Source: Tieghemiomyces parasiticus (taxonomy: Eukaryota > Kickxellomycota > Dimargaritomycetes > Dimargaritales > Dimargaritaceae). Taken from it: a DNA stretch of 64,000 nt. A model generated the notes under the pieces. It had not been told where the DNA came from. It did not search any database and worked only from the letters and a program-made list of their open reading frames with translations. Below, one piece after another: positions 10,224-19,829 of the stretch. The stretch is taken from assembly GCA_027575765.1 (NCBI GenBank), contig JANBPT010000149.1, positions 1-64,000 on the forward strand. The letters are read 5' to 3'. Numbering within the stretch: the stretch's first letter is position 1; each line of letters starts with the position of its first letter. A program made the position numbers and the translations under genes.

Positions 10224-12806
10224 TCAGCGCGGTTTGGTCGGACTGAGACTAGCCGCCGCGTGCCGTTGCAACACCATGAGTGCGTATTTGGGAGGTACAT
10301 GGGCCAGACTCGATGGAATGGTGGTAAGCTGGGCGGCACGGGGGGATCCCTGGGCCACGTGGAGAGGAGGGATGGGTGCTGACTCAGTCACCGCGACATC
10401 TTGGTAATCAGGCGCATAGTGTTTCCGAGGCACCAAGGCCGGCAGCGTTACGGCAGATTCCAAGGATGCTGGTATCATACGAGGTAAGTCTGACTTTGAG
10501 ATCGCATCCACCGTGTTGTAGTGGTCCGCTGCGCTGACATTCTTCTCAGCGACGCTGGCTTGATGGTCGTGGTAGCCCAGATCCACCGTGATGGTAATGA
10601 GGCTCTGCCCTAGCGCTGGGTAGTCGCTCTTGATGATGCGTACCACGTCATCCAGGCGCACAAAATAGAGATCGGTGGCAAGGAACTGCTTCTGCTCATG
10701 GCTCAACCAACTCTCGAATACATCATCCTTAGTTTTGGATGGCGGTAGCGACAACGTCGGTGCTCTTGGTTGCTCGGTGGCGGCCTTGCCGGGTTCCTGT
10801 TTGATACGTAGCTCAGTAGGTCTAACGGACGCCAGTGGCGATGGCGGTGGTGAAGACGGCGACGAAACGGACGGGTAGTGCCGCACCACGCCGTTAAACC
10901 AGCTGGTCAGCATGGTGGCCAAAGGGTCCCATAGGCGTTCCTTTTGGGGCTCGGTGATGGATCGGCGGTAAAGGTTCGGGTAGCGAGTAAAGAGTTCCCA
11001 GGTCTGACACCATGCCAGGGCCGAGGCAGCGGTGGTGGGCGGGGTTGTCGTAGTGGCCATGGCCGGGGTATGGGGCGGGGTTAGGTCGCCCAGGTGGGTG
11101 CCCAGGAGTAGCGAGACCTGCATATTGACCACAAAGTAGTCACTACCGCCGCCAGGTTGCGGGTTGGCCAGTTGGACTGTATAGAGCGGCAGGAACTGCA
11201 TCGCGCTGGGCCGCGGTGGAGGGGTGGCGGGGTACGCGGAACCGGGGGTCCTGGTGGGTTTCTTATCTGCGGCATTGCGCTCGGGCTCGATCGGGGCGGG
11301 TAAAGAAACAAGCGACGATGGGAGCGAGTCGAGGGAATCAGCGCCACTCGGCAGCGGAGAGCTGGTTCTGGGCCCAGACAGGCCATCGGGGTCCGTCGTA
11401 GTCCGGATTGGATTCGCACTAACTGCGGTTTTAGGCTGGTCGATGGATACCGGGGCCAGATTAGATGTCATCACAATATATTTTTCGTGGGCTACAGAAG
11501 GTTCGCAGTCGAACGACTGGTCACTTAGCGACTCGAGTGAGCTACTAGCCCCTTCGTACCCTTCCAACCTGACAGCGGGCGGTGAAAAAGTAAGGGTCCG
11601 ATTTATGCCGTCGTGGTCCGTCAGCTCCTTCATTGCTAGTCGGTGCTGGTCCAGTAGGTCCGCGACGGCCGGCTCCGTACACAAATCGCGAGGGGATCGC
11701 CCTTTAGAGTCGGGTATGTCTGCGGTAGCCCCGTGGCGTAGGAGGAGCTGGACCGTATCGAAATCACCACGGCGGACGGCCAAATGGAGTGGTGTCGACC
11801 AGGCCATTGTCATACCGTTAGGCCCGCTACCGCCCGACGTGGTGTTCGGGTTTGCGCCGCGACTGAGGAGAAGTTCAACCACGTCGGAACAGTCGAAATC
11901 GATCGCTTCGTAGAGTGCCGTCGTACCCGTGGATGTAGTTAGGTGGATATCGGCGCCATGGTCGAGTAGGGCCCGGCAAGCCTCGAGTTCGTCGCGCTCC
12001 ACGTAGTAAAAAAGCTGCGGGCGGCCTTTGGCGTCCCGACGATTGGGTTCGTCCAGGACTAAATGTTTCCGGCGACCGGGCTTGCGCCGGCGGCGGCGAA
12101 GGGGTTGTGGAGTTGGGCCAGAAGGGTAGACACGAACGCGGGTGGGGTTGGGGCTGGGGCTGCCATCGGAATTTTGATCGTCCGATAACGCTTCCGTGAC
12201 GGCGGCGCGGCGTTGTGGAGATTGCTGTGAGGTGAGATGGTTTTTTTTGACCCTGTAGAATGGCCTGCCGTACCCATCATCAGGCATCGCATGTCGGGAG
12301 CGTTTAGCAGAGCCGTCGGAAGCAGGCCTTGGCGAACTAGGGCTGGATGACCGGCGGCTGAAAATACTGCTGTGCACACTGCTGAGGTCGGATAGGTTAT
12401 CGTCGTGGTTGGAGTCACCCGGTTGGTCCGTTACTCGACCAGCCGCTACCCGCTTCGTGGCACCCTGCCTTAGGGTGGTGGACGGCTGTCTCGGCGTCGC
12501 TTCTGCTGGCCCTTTCGTAGCTTCATTGTCGTCTAGGTCGTCCAGGTCGCTCAGACTGCTGAGGTCTGAACTGTCACTATCCAGGGACATAGTAAGGCCC
12601 CGCGGTGTGGTGACGTGGCTCGGTGTCGGCCTTGGCTGGTCCATTGAACGGGTGCGGTTGCCGGCATGTGTCGGGTGGTGGTCTGCAACGGTGGGTACAA
12701 CCACTATAGTTTCAAGCGCTGGGGGTTGGGGTCTTGGGCTGGGTGAGTCTAAGCGGGCCCAATCTGAATCTGCCGAAATCGTTTCTGGTTCTGACGAAAA
12801 GTCCAT
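10224..12806 (-). CDS. Ankyrin-repeat protein, Hos4/Set3C-like
   Basis: A single open frame of 860 residues from ATG 12806-12804. Residues 1-240 are Ser/Asp/Pro-rich and low complexity, with a basic stretch (RRRRRKPGRRKH) just before the repeats. Residues about 253-400 form three to four ankyrin repeats; ACRALLDHGADIHLTTSTG, VVELLLSRGANPN and TPLHLAVRRGDFDTVQLLL are textbook matches. After a disordered Pro/Ser linker there is a second conserved-looking block from about 535 (LPLYTVQL, YFVVNMQVSLLLG) to about 780. Central ankyrins followed by such a C-terminal domain recall fungal Hos4, a subunit of the Set3 histone-deacetylase complex, and animal ANKRD11/12. Ankyrin repeats are certain; Hos4 orthology is inference from architecture. 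A nuclear role fits the basic and acidic tracts. Confidence 0.75.
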   Translation of the reverse strand: MDFSSEPETISADSDWARLDSPSPRPQPPALETIVVVPTVADHHPTHAGNRTRSMDQPRPTPSHVTTPRGLTMSLDSDSSDLSSLSDLDDLDDNEATKGPAEATPRQPSTTLRQGATKRVAAGRVTDQPGDSNHDDNLSDLSSVHSSIFSRRSSSPSSPRPASDGSAKRSRHAMPDDGYGRPFYRVKKNHLTSQQSPQRRAAVTEALSDDQNSDGSPSPNPTRVRVYPSGPTPQPLRRRRRKPGRRKHLVLDEPNRRDAKGRPQLFYYVERDELEACRALLDHGADIHLTTSTGTTALYEAIDFDCSDVVELLLSRGANPNTTSGGSGPNGMTMAWSTPLHLAVRRGDFDTVQLLLRHGATADIPDSKGRSPRDLCTEPAVADLLDQHRLAMKELTDHDGINRTLTFSPPAVRLEGYEGASSSLESLSDQSFDCEPSVAHEKYIVMTSNLAPVSIDQPKTAVSANPIRTTTDPDGLSGPRTSSPLPSGADSLDSLPSSLVSLPAPIEPERNAADKKPTRTPGSAYPATPPPRPSAMQFLPLYTVQLANPQPGGGSDYFVVNMQVSLLLGTHLGDLTPPHTPAMATTTTPPTTAASALAWCQTWELFTRYPNLYRRSITEPQKERLWDPLATMLTSWFNGVVRHYPSVSSPSSPPPSPLASVRPTELRIKQEPGKAATEQPRAPTLSLPPSKTKDDVFESWLSHEQKQFLATDLYFVRLDDVVRIIKSDYPALGQSLITITVDLGYHDHQASVAEKNVSAADHYNTVDAISKSDLPRMIPASLESAVTLPALVPRKHYAPDYQDVAVTESAPIPPLHVAQGSPRAAQLTTIPSSLAHVPPKYALMVLQRHAAASLSPTKPR

Positions 12807-15007
12807 AGCAGCATGGGCGGTAGAAGACTGGGAAGGGTCAGGGCGTCGGGTAGGGAGGATACACGTGAAGGAGACTTAGTAGTTCCGTACACGAATGTGG
12901 AGGCAATCTATTACGAAAGAAAGCCAGACAGGTGCGAAGGTTGGCAGGCGAGGGGAGGAATGTACAGGGTGCAGGAAGAAAAGACACGGTACAGGTGGTT
13001 GTTGAGCGGTCGGCCCTAAACAATGGTGAGAGAGATGCAACGACCGTAAACACTTGAAGAGGGAACACAGGTGGCGCACTCGCTGGGGTAGCAGGGGCGT
13101 GGATAGTGTGACACGACGACTGGTACGTGGAAGGCAGGCGCGGGCGTTCATAAGTCCAGCAGTGCCATCGCCCACATGTACAAAGTCCGTGCTGGCAGGG
13201 GACCGCCGTGGTAACTTGTCAAAGTTTGTACCTGGGGCCTATCGCTGTCCGCTTTTGCATTCCTCCCGCCAATAGGATTGGTGACGGCCCCCGATCCACA
13301 GCAGGTCGGGATGACACGCCCAAGGCCTTGGTGGTGCCCGCGCACTATTCTAGTAATACTTCAGTGGGTTTCAGGTTGTACGTTTTAGGATCCCAAACAA
13401 GGGCTTGGGTGACCAAGTGGAGGCAGGGGACTACATACACATGTGAGTGGGACCTTGTGTGTTGATCATCATCAGGGGGCTATTAGCTGGTGGCCAGCGG
13501 AAGTCCCAACTCCGTCATGCTTTCGAAAGGTAGTTTATAGGTCATCGAACTTAAACTAGTGCACATGGCCTTTGTGGACACTGCATGGCGTATTTGCTAT
13601 GCAGGTTAATTTATATACCCGCGCCGGGCGTCCTGCGTAAAACTTATAGTGCTTATCCAGAGCCCCCATTCTAGGGCCAATGCATCAGCTTTCCCGGACC
13701 CAACCAAGATAATCCTAGACTTTATGGCCACCTATCCCTCCACCGCATTGGCAGGAGAACGGGCACGCCCGGACGACTAGGGAGCAGCGACGTCCACGAT
13801 GCAAAGAGGGTGAAACGAAATGTATCTTGTCCCGTCACACAGCCAACTCCCGGTGTAACCCAGGTTTCCAATTCGACCTATCATTCTAAACCTTGGTCTG
13901 TCAACATGGATACAGTCCATTCTCAACCGTGCCTTCCACCCTTTATAGACCCAACCACAGCTGGGGGTCATCCCAGCAACGTGGAACGTGCCACGTCGAG
14001 CCTGGAGAGTGAATGGACAGGATAGCTGGGGGTTCAAACAGACCGCGGTGCCTCGTTTCCTCCTTTACCTGTCTCCCTCCCTAACTTCAGCACCGGCCCC
14101 CAGTCAATAGCCACTCGGACCACTTGGATGCTTAAGCCTCTTAAAACGTTGCCAGATGGAGGACGCCTACGTGTTACCTTTGTGTATCCCAGCTGAAGGG
14201 TTGGCCGATGTATGATCCTCCCGCTTGATTGGGCCGATCGCTAGCCACATCCTTTACTTTCGATCGGTTGGAGATGAGTAAGGTCGTCCGAGTGCTGGGG
14301 AAGAGGAAGGGAATCGAGCAATGCTTGGCTCTTGTGGAGCGACGTATCCGGAGGGGAGGGAGGGAGACAAGTTCATTTGGGGGCTGTGGAGGGCGGCGGT
14401 ACAACCCACCCAGATCGAGTCACACAAGCTGCTGTTGGGGTAGGACTCCTCAGCGCACTCCACATCCTAACGGAACAAACTAATGTGCGATGCGTAGTTA
14501 TTCCCACCGGCTCCCTAACGAAGACCATTCTGTTGATGGAGTTCTATAGGGGGTTAGGGAACACGTTCTCGCACCCACCAACTACAGTTCGGTCACCTTG
14601 TCAGTGTCTGTCACCGTCGTCCCTATCCCGGCCTGGCGTAGTAGGGACTAGTATCCATACCAGTGGCGAAGGTACATTTGATGCCTCTGTTTTGTCGGGC
14701 CCATCCACACGCCATGACGGGTCCCACGAACAGGCCAGGTGTCACCCTCATTAGTTTTTCTCTGGTCTGCCAATGCGTTAGCATCCACTACACAGTGGCT
14801 GTTCTGCTTGAGTCGTACAAGACCTACGTGGAGAGAGCAGTGTGGTTATATAAACGCGCTAGTCCGGTCCAAACTCCTATGGCATCTCTCACTTATCTTA
14901 CTTCCCCATCTTTTCTACACTTATACATCCGGTATGGTGCGGATTGTCCCTTTCTTCTTTGTAGTTTCCTAAGTGCTTCTAAGCTCTCTGCCTTCGTTGC
15001 CACCGAC
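12807..15007. other. 2.2-kb divergent intergenic region
   Basis: This separates the minus-strand ankyrin gene from the plus-strand secreted-protein gene, so it should hold both promoters. The stretch close to 12807 is purine-biased on the plus strand, as seen in front of other minus-strand genes here. The only clear element is a TATA box near 14846. No RNA gene, repeat family or conserved ORF is recognisable. Confidence 0.5.
14846..14854 (+). promoter_or_regulatory. TATA box of the secreted-protein gene
   Basis: TTATATAAA lies about 155 bp upstream of the ATG at 15008 and is followed by pyrimidine-rich sequence, a plausible leader. It is placed by position and consensus only. Confidence 0.45.
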
Positions 15008-16039
15008 ATGTTGCTACCTCGTCTCCTAACTAGCGGAATCGTGCTGTGCCTCGCGGCCACCGTACTTGCACAGCCAGCCTTTCCGCGTCGCATCAAGACC
15101 CTCATTCGTAACTTATCCATGCCCTCCCTGGGGCTATTTGACAAAAAAATATACGACGAGGTAAGTGGCCGCCACCTTATTCTACAAACGGCTAGGTCAA
15201 CTTTATGCCTGTCCTTGCCCATTCCACCATCAATATATTAACACTTCCCACCCTACGCTCCCTCATTGACCCATTCCCCCTTTTATGGAAACCCCCGCCA
15301 GCCTCTGTCGACTTTAGACTGCCTAAGATTTCCACACCTCAATGACCTTTTCAGCTCTGCCCATGGCGTACGGGCCCAGTGCTTAGAGAAGCCGCTCCAC
15401 CCCTTCCTCATTGACGAATTTAAACGGCAGCTCGTACCAAAGTCCCCCATGCTTCTGCCTAGTGACATGCCAGTTAAAGAAATCAAGCCCTCCCGGAAAG
15501 AAATGTCTCCCACCGACCCACTCTCGTACCTAGTGGTGGGAGGCCGCGTTCAGTTAGCCGTGAAGCTACTCGACCAGCTGGTCCAAACCCCGGCTATTCA
15601 GCAAAATAGTCAGGCCTGGGAGGCAGTGTGGCTGGAGATGCACTACGAGAACTTGCTCACCACGGCTGTATACATAAAGGATCAGCAGGCGGTGGCTTAC
15701 CTCGTCAGCAGTCACGCATTTGCACCCACGTTCCTGCTGGGACGCTATTTAATGACCGTGCGGCGAGGGCATGTCGAGTTGGCCCAAATTTTGTCCGCCG
15801 AGTTAGAAAGCAAGCCGCTAGAGCCCACCTTCACCCGTATCTACGAGCTGAATGCCCAGGCCTTCCAGCAGTCCAAATCGGCTCTGGGATTAGTGTTGGG
15901 GGCGTCGGCCGCAGACCTTCAGCGTCTGCGTCTGCCTACACGTTACAGGTATTTCGGCCTGGAAAATGAGCAGGGCGTTCCGCTGCAGGTCAGCTCGAAC
16001 TCACCGCAGGCTAGTTTTCGCCGACACTACAGTGTATAG
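15008..16039 (+). CDS. Predicted secreted protein, ankyrin-like helices, function unknown
   Basis: Two exons: 15008-15160 (51 codons, donor GTAAGTGG) and 15302-16039 (after CCGCCAG), joined in phase 0 by a 141-nt intron, giving 296 residues. Other possible acceptors at 15317 and 15354 break the frame, so this splice is the best fit. Exon 1 encodes a classic signal peptide: MLLPRLLTSG, then the hydrophobic core IVLCLAATVLA and a likely cleavage site before QPAFPRR. The mature part has paired helices with an ankyrin flavour (LSYLVVGGRVQLAVKLLDQL, and VRRGHVELAQILSAEL further on) but lacks clear TPLH motifs. No catalytic motif is visible. It may be a secreted or secretory-pathway protein of a lineage-specific family. 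An AATAAT/AAATAAA-rich stretch at about 16165-16180 could direct polyadenylation. Confidence 0.65.
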
Positions 16040-16222
16040 CTGGCGAACCGTCCAATGTCATTCGTCACAATTAATTCATTAGTTACAAACGGCTGCTAGA
16101 CAGACAGTATGGGCCAAATGCCTCTTTGTCTCTAGGTGATTGACCCGGTTCCAATCGAATCATAATAATGTTTAAATAAACGGGATAGGTATAACCGCAA
16201 GGTATGGCCCACTTTATACAAT

Positions 16223-17051
16223 CTAGCTGTCTGTCTCCATTGCGTCCGACGTGGGGGCACCGTCGTTAGACCCTAGTGCGGAAGTAGTCACTGCAGGTTC
16301 TGACGGTGCCGGGTCGGATTCCGAGGCAAAGTCATTGTTGGCTGTTATCCCGGCCTCGACAGCCAGGGTCTCAGTAATAGTCGCGGCTGCGTCTGCGGCG
16401 GCTGGGGACAAGGAGGCAGATGGTAGGTGGGATGAGTCCTGTGGGGCGTCCGCATCTAGTTGAATGTCAGCGGCGGTCTGGGCATTGGCTGGCGTAGGGT
16501 CTGTTTCCATGTCGTGGTCCTCGTCGCCCTCTGCCGGTGCGGGAACAGCTTGAGCGGTCGGGTCCCTGATAGCTGGCGCCTCCCCTGCTAGCTCATCGAG
16601 ATCAGGAATCACGATATCACCGAGCTTAACCGTCTCCTTTTCGGCGGCCTCGCGCTCGGCGTTCAGGCGCTGCAGTTCCTCATCGCTGTCGTCAAAGGCG
16701 TGACTGGGAAACTGCGGTGCGCGAGAACCCTTAGCCCACGTGTACACCTTATAAGGGATACGTGGGGCCTGGACTTTGTCATCCGTACCGGAAGTGACCC
16801 ATTGGCGGTCCCTAGGACGGTTATCAGTAATGTGGCAGTTGGGGTAGTATGCGGCAGTGATAATCTGCGTTAGCTTAGATTTACAGCTCACCAGGGCGGC
16901 CACTGTAATGAGTCTAGTTCAGCACAAGACATGCCAAACCTGAGACTTACCAGGTCTGCACCGGGACTGAGATGGCGCCTCGCAACCGCTCGTGCTCTGT
17001 GGGAACGTGGCGGCCCTGACGCGCGTCAGTATTACGAGTCATTCGTGACAT
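16223..17051 (-). CDS. Acidic protein of unknown function; first exon uncertain
   Basis: The main exon is 16902-16223. It encodes a conserved-looking start (CKSKLTQIITAAYYPNCHI, RDRQWVTSG, PYKVYTWAKG) followed by a Glu/Ala/Asp-rich, probably disordered tail to about residue 230. The exon has no usable ATG before its acidic tail, so translation must start upstream. ATG 17051-17049 has a good context (ACCACCATG). The only join I found that keeps the frame takes a 16-nt exon (17051-17036, donor GTAATA) to the acceptor CATTACAG ending at 16903, a 132-nt intron, giving 231 residues. A stronger GTAAGT donor at 16950 is in the wrong phase for that acceptor. The RQWV...YKVYTW pattern faintly recalls the BCL7 N-terminal motif of SWI/SNF complexes, a weak suggestion only. 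It is divergent from the HisRS gene. Confidence 0.5.
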
Positions 17052-17668
17052 GGTGGTCTTTGTTTGGCCTGACGCGGGCAAGGACGTACGGAGGGGGGGG
17101 AAAGGGTACAGAGGCTGGGCTGAAACAAAGATGGGCACGATCTATAATACAAAGTGAGGAGTTATTGGGCAGATGAGGGTGGCTATACTGGCGGCAATGT
17201 TGGCATGCGTGGTTTGGAACGATTGAAATGTGCACAACCCTAGGCGCATCTGTCGACGCGTTGGACCGCCTTAATGTTTAGCCCACGATGGGGAAAATTT
17301 AGGAGCAAGGTCGAATGCCACCACAACCTTCCCCCCAAAAAAAGGGCTGGCAGAGTAGTGAGCCACTAGTGAGCTGTGGGCCGCCAGGGGGTAATGAAGC
17401 GGGAGTAAGAGATGCTGCAACCGGGCTTCTCCTTGGAGACCTTTTGTCCAAGCCTCCACGGCCAAGGAGACGGGTACACCCTTACCCGGCTTTCCTCCCG
17501 ATTAGTACCCTCGTTTACTACTCCGCCTCGGCTAGGACACTCCTAGTGTTTTTACACGTCCAAATAGTTTGCAGTGTCACCTCTTCCGGGCCCTCCGCCA
17601 AGTTCCTGACTATCACGTATTGTATACACCCCCCGTCCACCCTACCTCTACCCGGTTCCTCGCTCGTC
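17052..17668. other. Divergent promoter region of HisRS and its minus-strand neighbour
   Basis: A spacer of about 620 bp shared by two divergent genes. The half close to HisRS is pyrimidine-rich on the plus strand. The HisRS reading frame is open through it back to an ATG at 17315. No clear TATA box is seen for either gene. Confidence 0.45.
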
Positions 17669-19829
17669 ATGACGGACTCCGAAGCCTCTCTCAAGCAACA
17701 GATCACCGAATTGGGCGACAAGATCCGTCAGCTTAAGGTCGACAAGGCTGCCAAGGATGTCATTGACCAGGAGGTCGCCGTCCTCAAGCAGCTGAAGGCC
17801 AAATTGGCGGTGGCCACCGGCGAGCCCCTGCCTGCTAGCGGCGGCAAGAGCAAGAAGGCCACCCAGTTCACGCTCAAGACGCCCAAGGTAAGCCCAGGAC
17901 ACGCTATTCTTAACCAGGCGGTTATAGGCGCATTGGATTTGGTCACCGGCCCCAGACCGTTACCCTGTAGAGCCCACCAGCACACAATTTCTCATCTATC
18001 TACATCCGATTTATCTACCCACCGTCTACTTGACCGATTACTCTACCAGGGCACCCGGGACTTCAACGACAAGGAGATGGCCGTACGCGAGGCCATGTTT
18101 GACACCATTAAGGGCGTCTTCCGGAAGCATGGCGGCGTGACTATTGACACGCCAGTCTTTGAGCTCAAGGAGATCCTCAGTGGCAAGTATGGCGAGGACA
18201 GCAAGCTGATCTACGACCTCGAAGACCAGGGTGGCGAGAAGTGCTCTTTGCGCTACGACCTGACCGTGCCCTTCTCGCGGTTCCTGGCCATGAACAGCAC
18301 CCTGTACCAAAACATTAAGCGGTACCACATTGGTAAAGTATACCGCCGTGACCAGCCAGCCATGACGAAAGGTCGCATGCGTGAGTTTTACCAGTGCGAT
18401 TTCGATATCGCCGGGGCCCACGAGCCAATGGTACCCGATGCCGAGATTGTCCGCATTGCCGTCGAGGTCCTGACTGCCCTGGACGTGGGCGACTTCATCA
18501 TCAAGGTACGGGTGTGGCCCTTCTAAGGGGTGGTCTTTTGCAAGCCAGTGGCTAACCATGCTTGCTCCAGAGTTGAGGTATACTACCTGGACGGATATAC
18601 CTGAGCCTTGCCTGTCTATCCTTGTTTTTTCACTCTTCCATCCCTATTATTCCACCTTGCATTCCTTTATCCGGCAATTACTGCAGATCAACCACCGCAA
18701 GGTTCTGGACGGTATGTTCGCCGTCTGCGGTGTCCCCGAGGACAAGATCCGGCCCATTTCTTCCGCGGTCGACAAGATGGACAAGCTGCCCTGGGAAGAG
18801 GTGCGCAAGGAGATGGTGGACGAGAAGGGTCTCGACCCCGCCGCCGCCGACCGAATCGGCCGGTACATCTGCCTCAGCGGCGGCGAGGACCTGCTCAACC
18901 GCCTGCTGCAGGATGAGCAGCTTAAGGCCAATGCTAGTGCCATGGCCGGTCTCCAAGACATGCAGCTATTCTTCCGTTACGCCAAGGTGTTCAAGATTGC
19001 GGATTGGGTAAGTTGATACTTTCCATGTAGGGGCATGGCCACATTGACCCTCTCTCCGAATAATGACACATCGGGCTCATTTTGCTGTATCGAGTATTTT
19101 TTAACGTGCCGACCTTATCTCTCTTTTCCATCACTACCGCATCCACTCACCCTACCCTCAACCACACTTTTACCTGCCCACTCGCAATAGGTCTCGTTCG
19201 ATTTAAGCCTGGCCCGCGGCCTGGACTACTATACTGGCGTCATTTACGAGGCCGTGCTGGTCGATTCAGAAGAGAACAAAAATATTTTGGCCCAGGAGAT
19301 GCCTGGGCAGGCCAAAGCCCCACAGGATGCCGATGAAAGCCAGGTCCGCCTGGGTTCCATTGCGGCCGGTGGACGCTACGATGAATTGGTCGGCATGTTT
19401 GCCGGGAGCAACCGCAAGGGCAAGAGCAACAACATCCCATGCGTCGGCGTCAGCGTGGGAGTTGAGCGCGTCTTCTCCATCCTAATGCGCAAGCAAAAGT
19501 ACGAGGAAATCAAGGCCAACCAGACCGAGGTGTATGTGATCGCTGTCGGTGACGGGCTACTCGATGAACGAATGGCCATCGCTGTGGAATTGTGGGAGAA
19601 CGGTATCAAGGCCGAGTACATGTTCAAGGCCAAACCCAAGCTCCAGCCCCAATTCACTGCGTGTGACCGCGACCTCATACCCTTGTCGGTCATCATTGGT
19701 AAGGATGAGCTGGCTAAGGGCGTGGTCAAAATTAAGGATATGCAAAACAAGAACGCTGACGAGGCCGGTGGCGTCGAGGTGCCGTACACCGAGATGGTGG
19801 CCGAATTGAAGCGTCGTCTGGGCCACTAG
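17669..19829 (+). CDS. HTS1: Histidyl-tRNA synthetase (class IIa)
   Basis: Charges tRNA-His with histidine. Four exons, all joined in phase 0: 17669-17887, 18050-18505, 18687-19007 and 19191-19829, giving 544 residues (yeast and animal enzymes are about 500-550). Donors are GTAAGC, GTACGG and GTAAGT; acceptors are CAG, CAG and TAG. Residues about 8-50 form a WHEP helix-turn-helix ([20 protein letters not shown]), known from many eukaryotic HisRS. Motif 2 is [19 protein letters not shown] at about 171-190, the histidine-specific motif is [10 protein letters not shown] at about 339, and motif 3 starts [11 protein letters not shown] near 392. The anticodon-binding domain fills about 435-544. The first intron is a multiple of three and lacks stops, so retention would insert 54 residues. 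An in-frame ATG at 17315 could in principle give a longer, possibly mitochondrial form, since yeast HTS1 encodes both enzymes. Confidence 0.95.
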
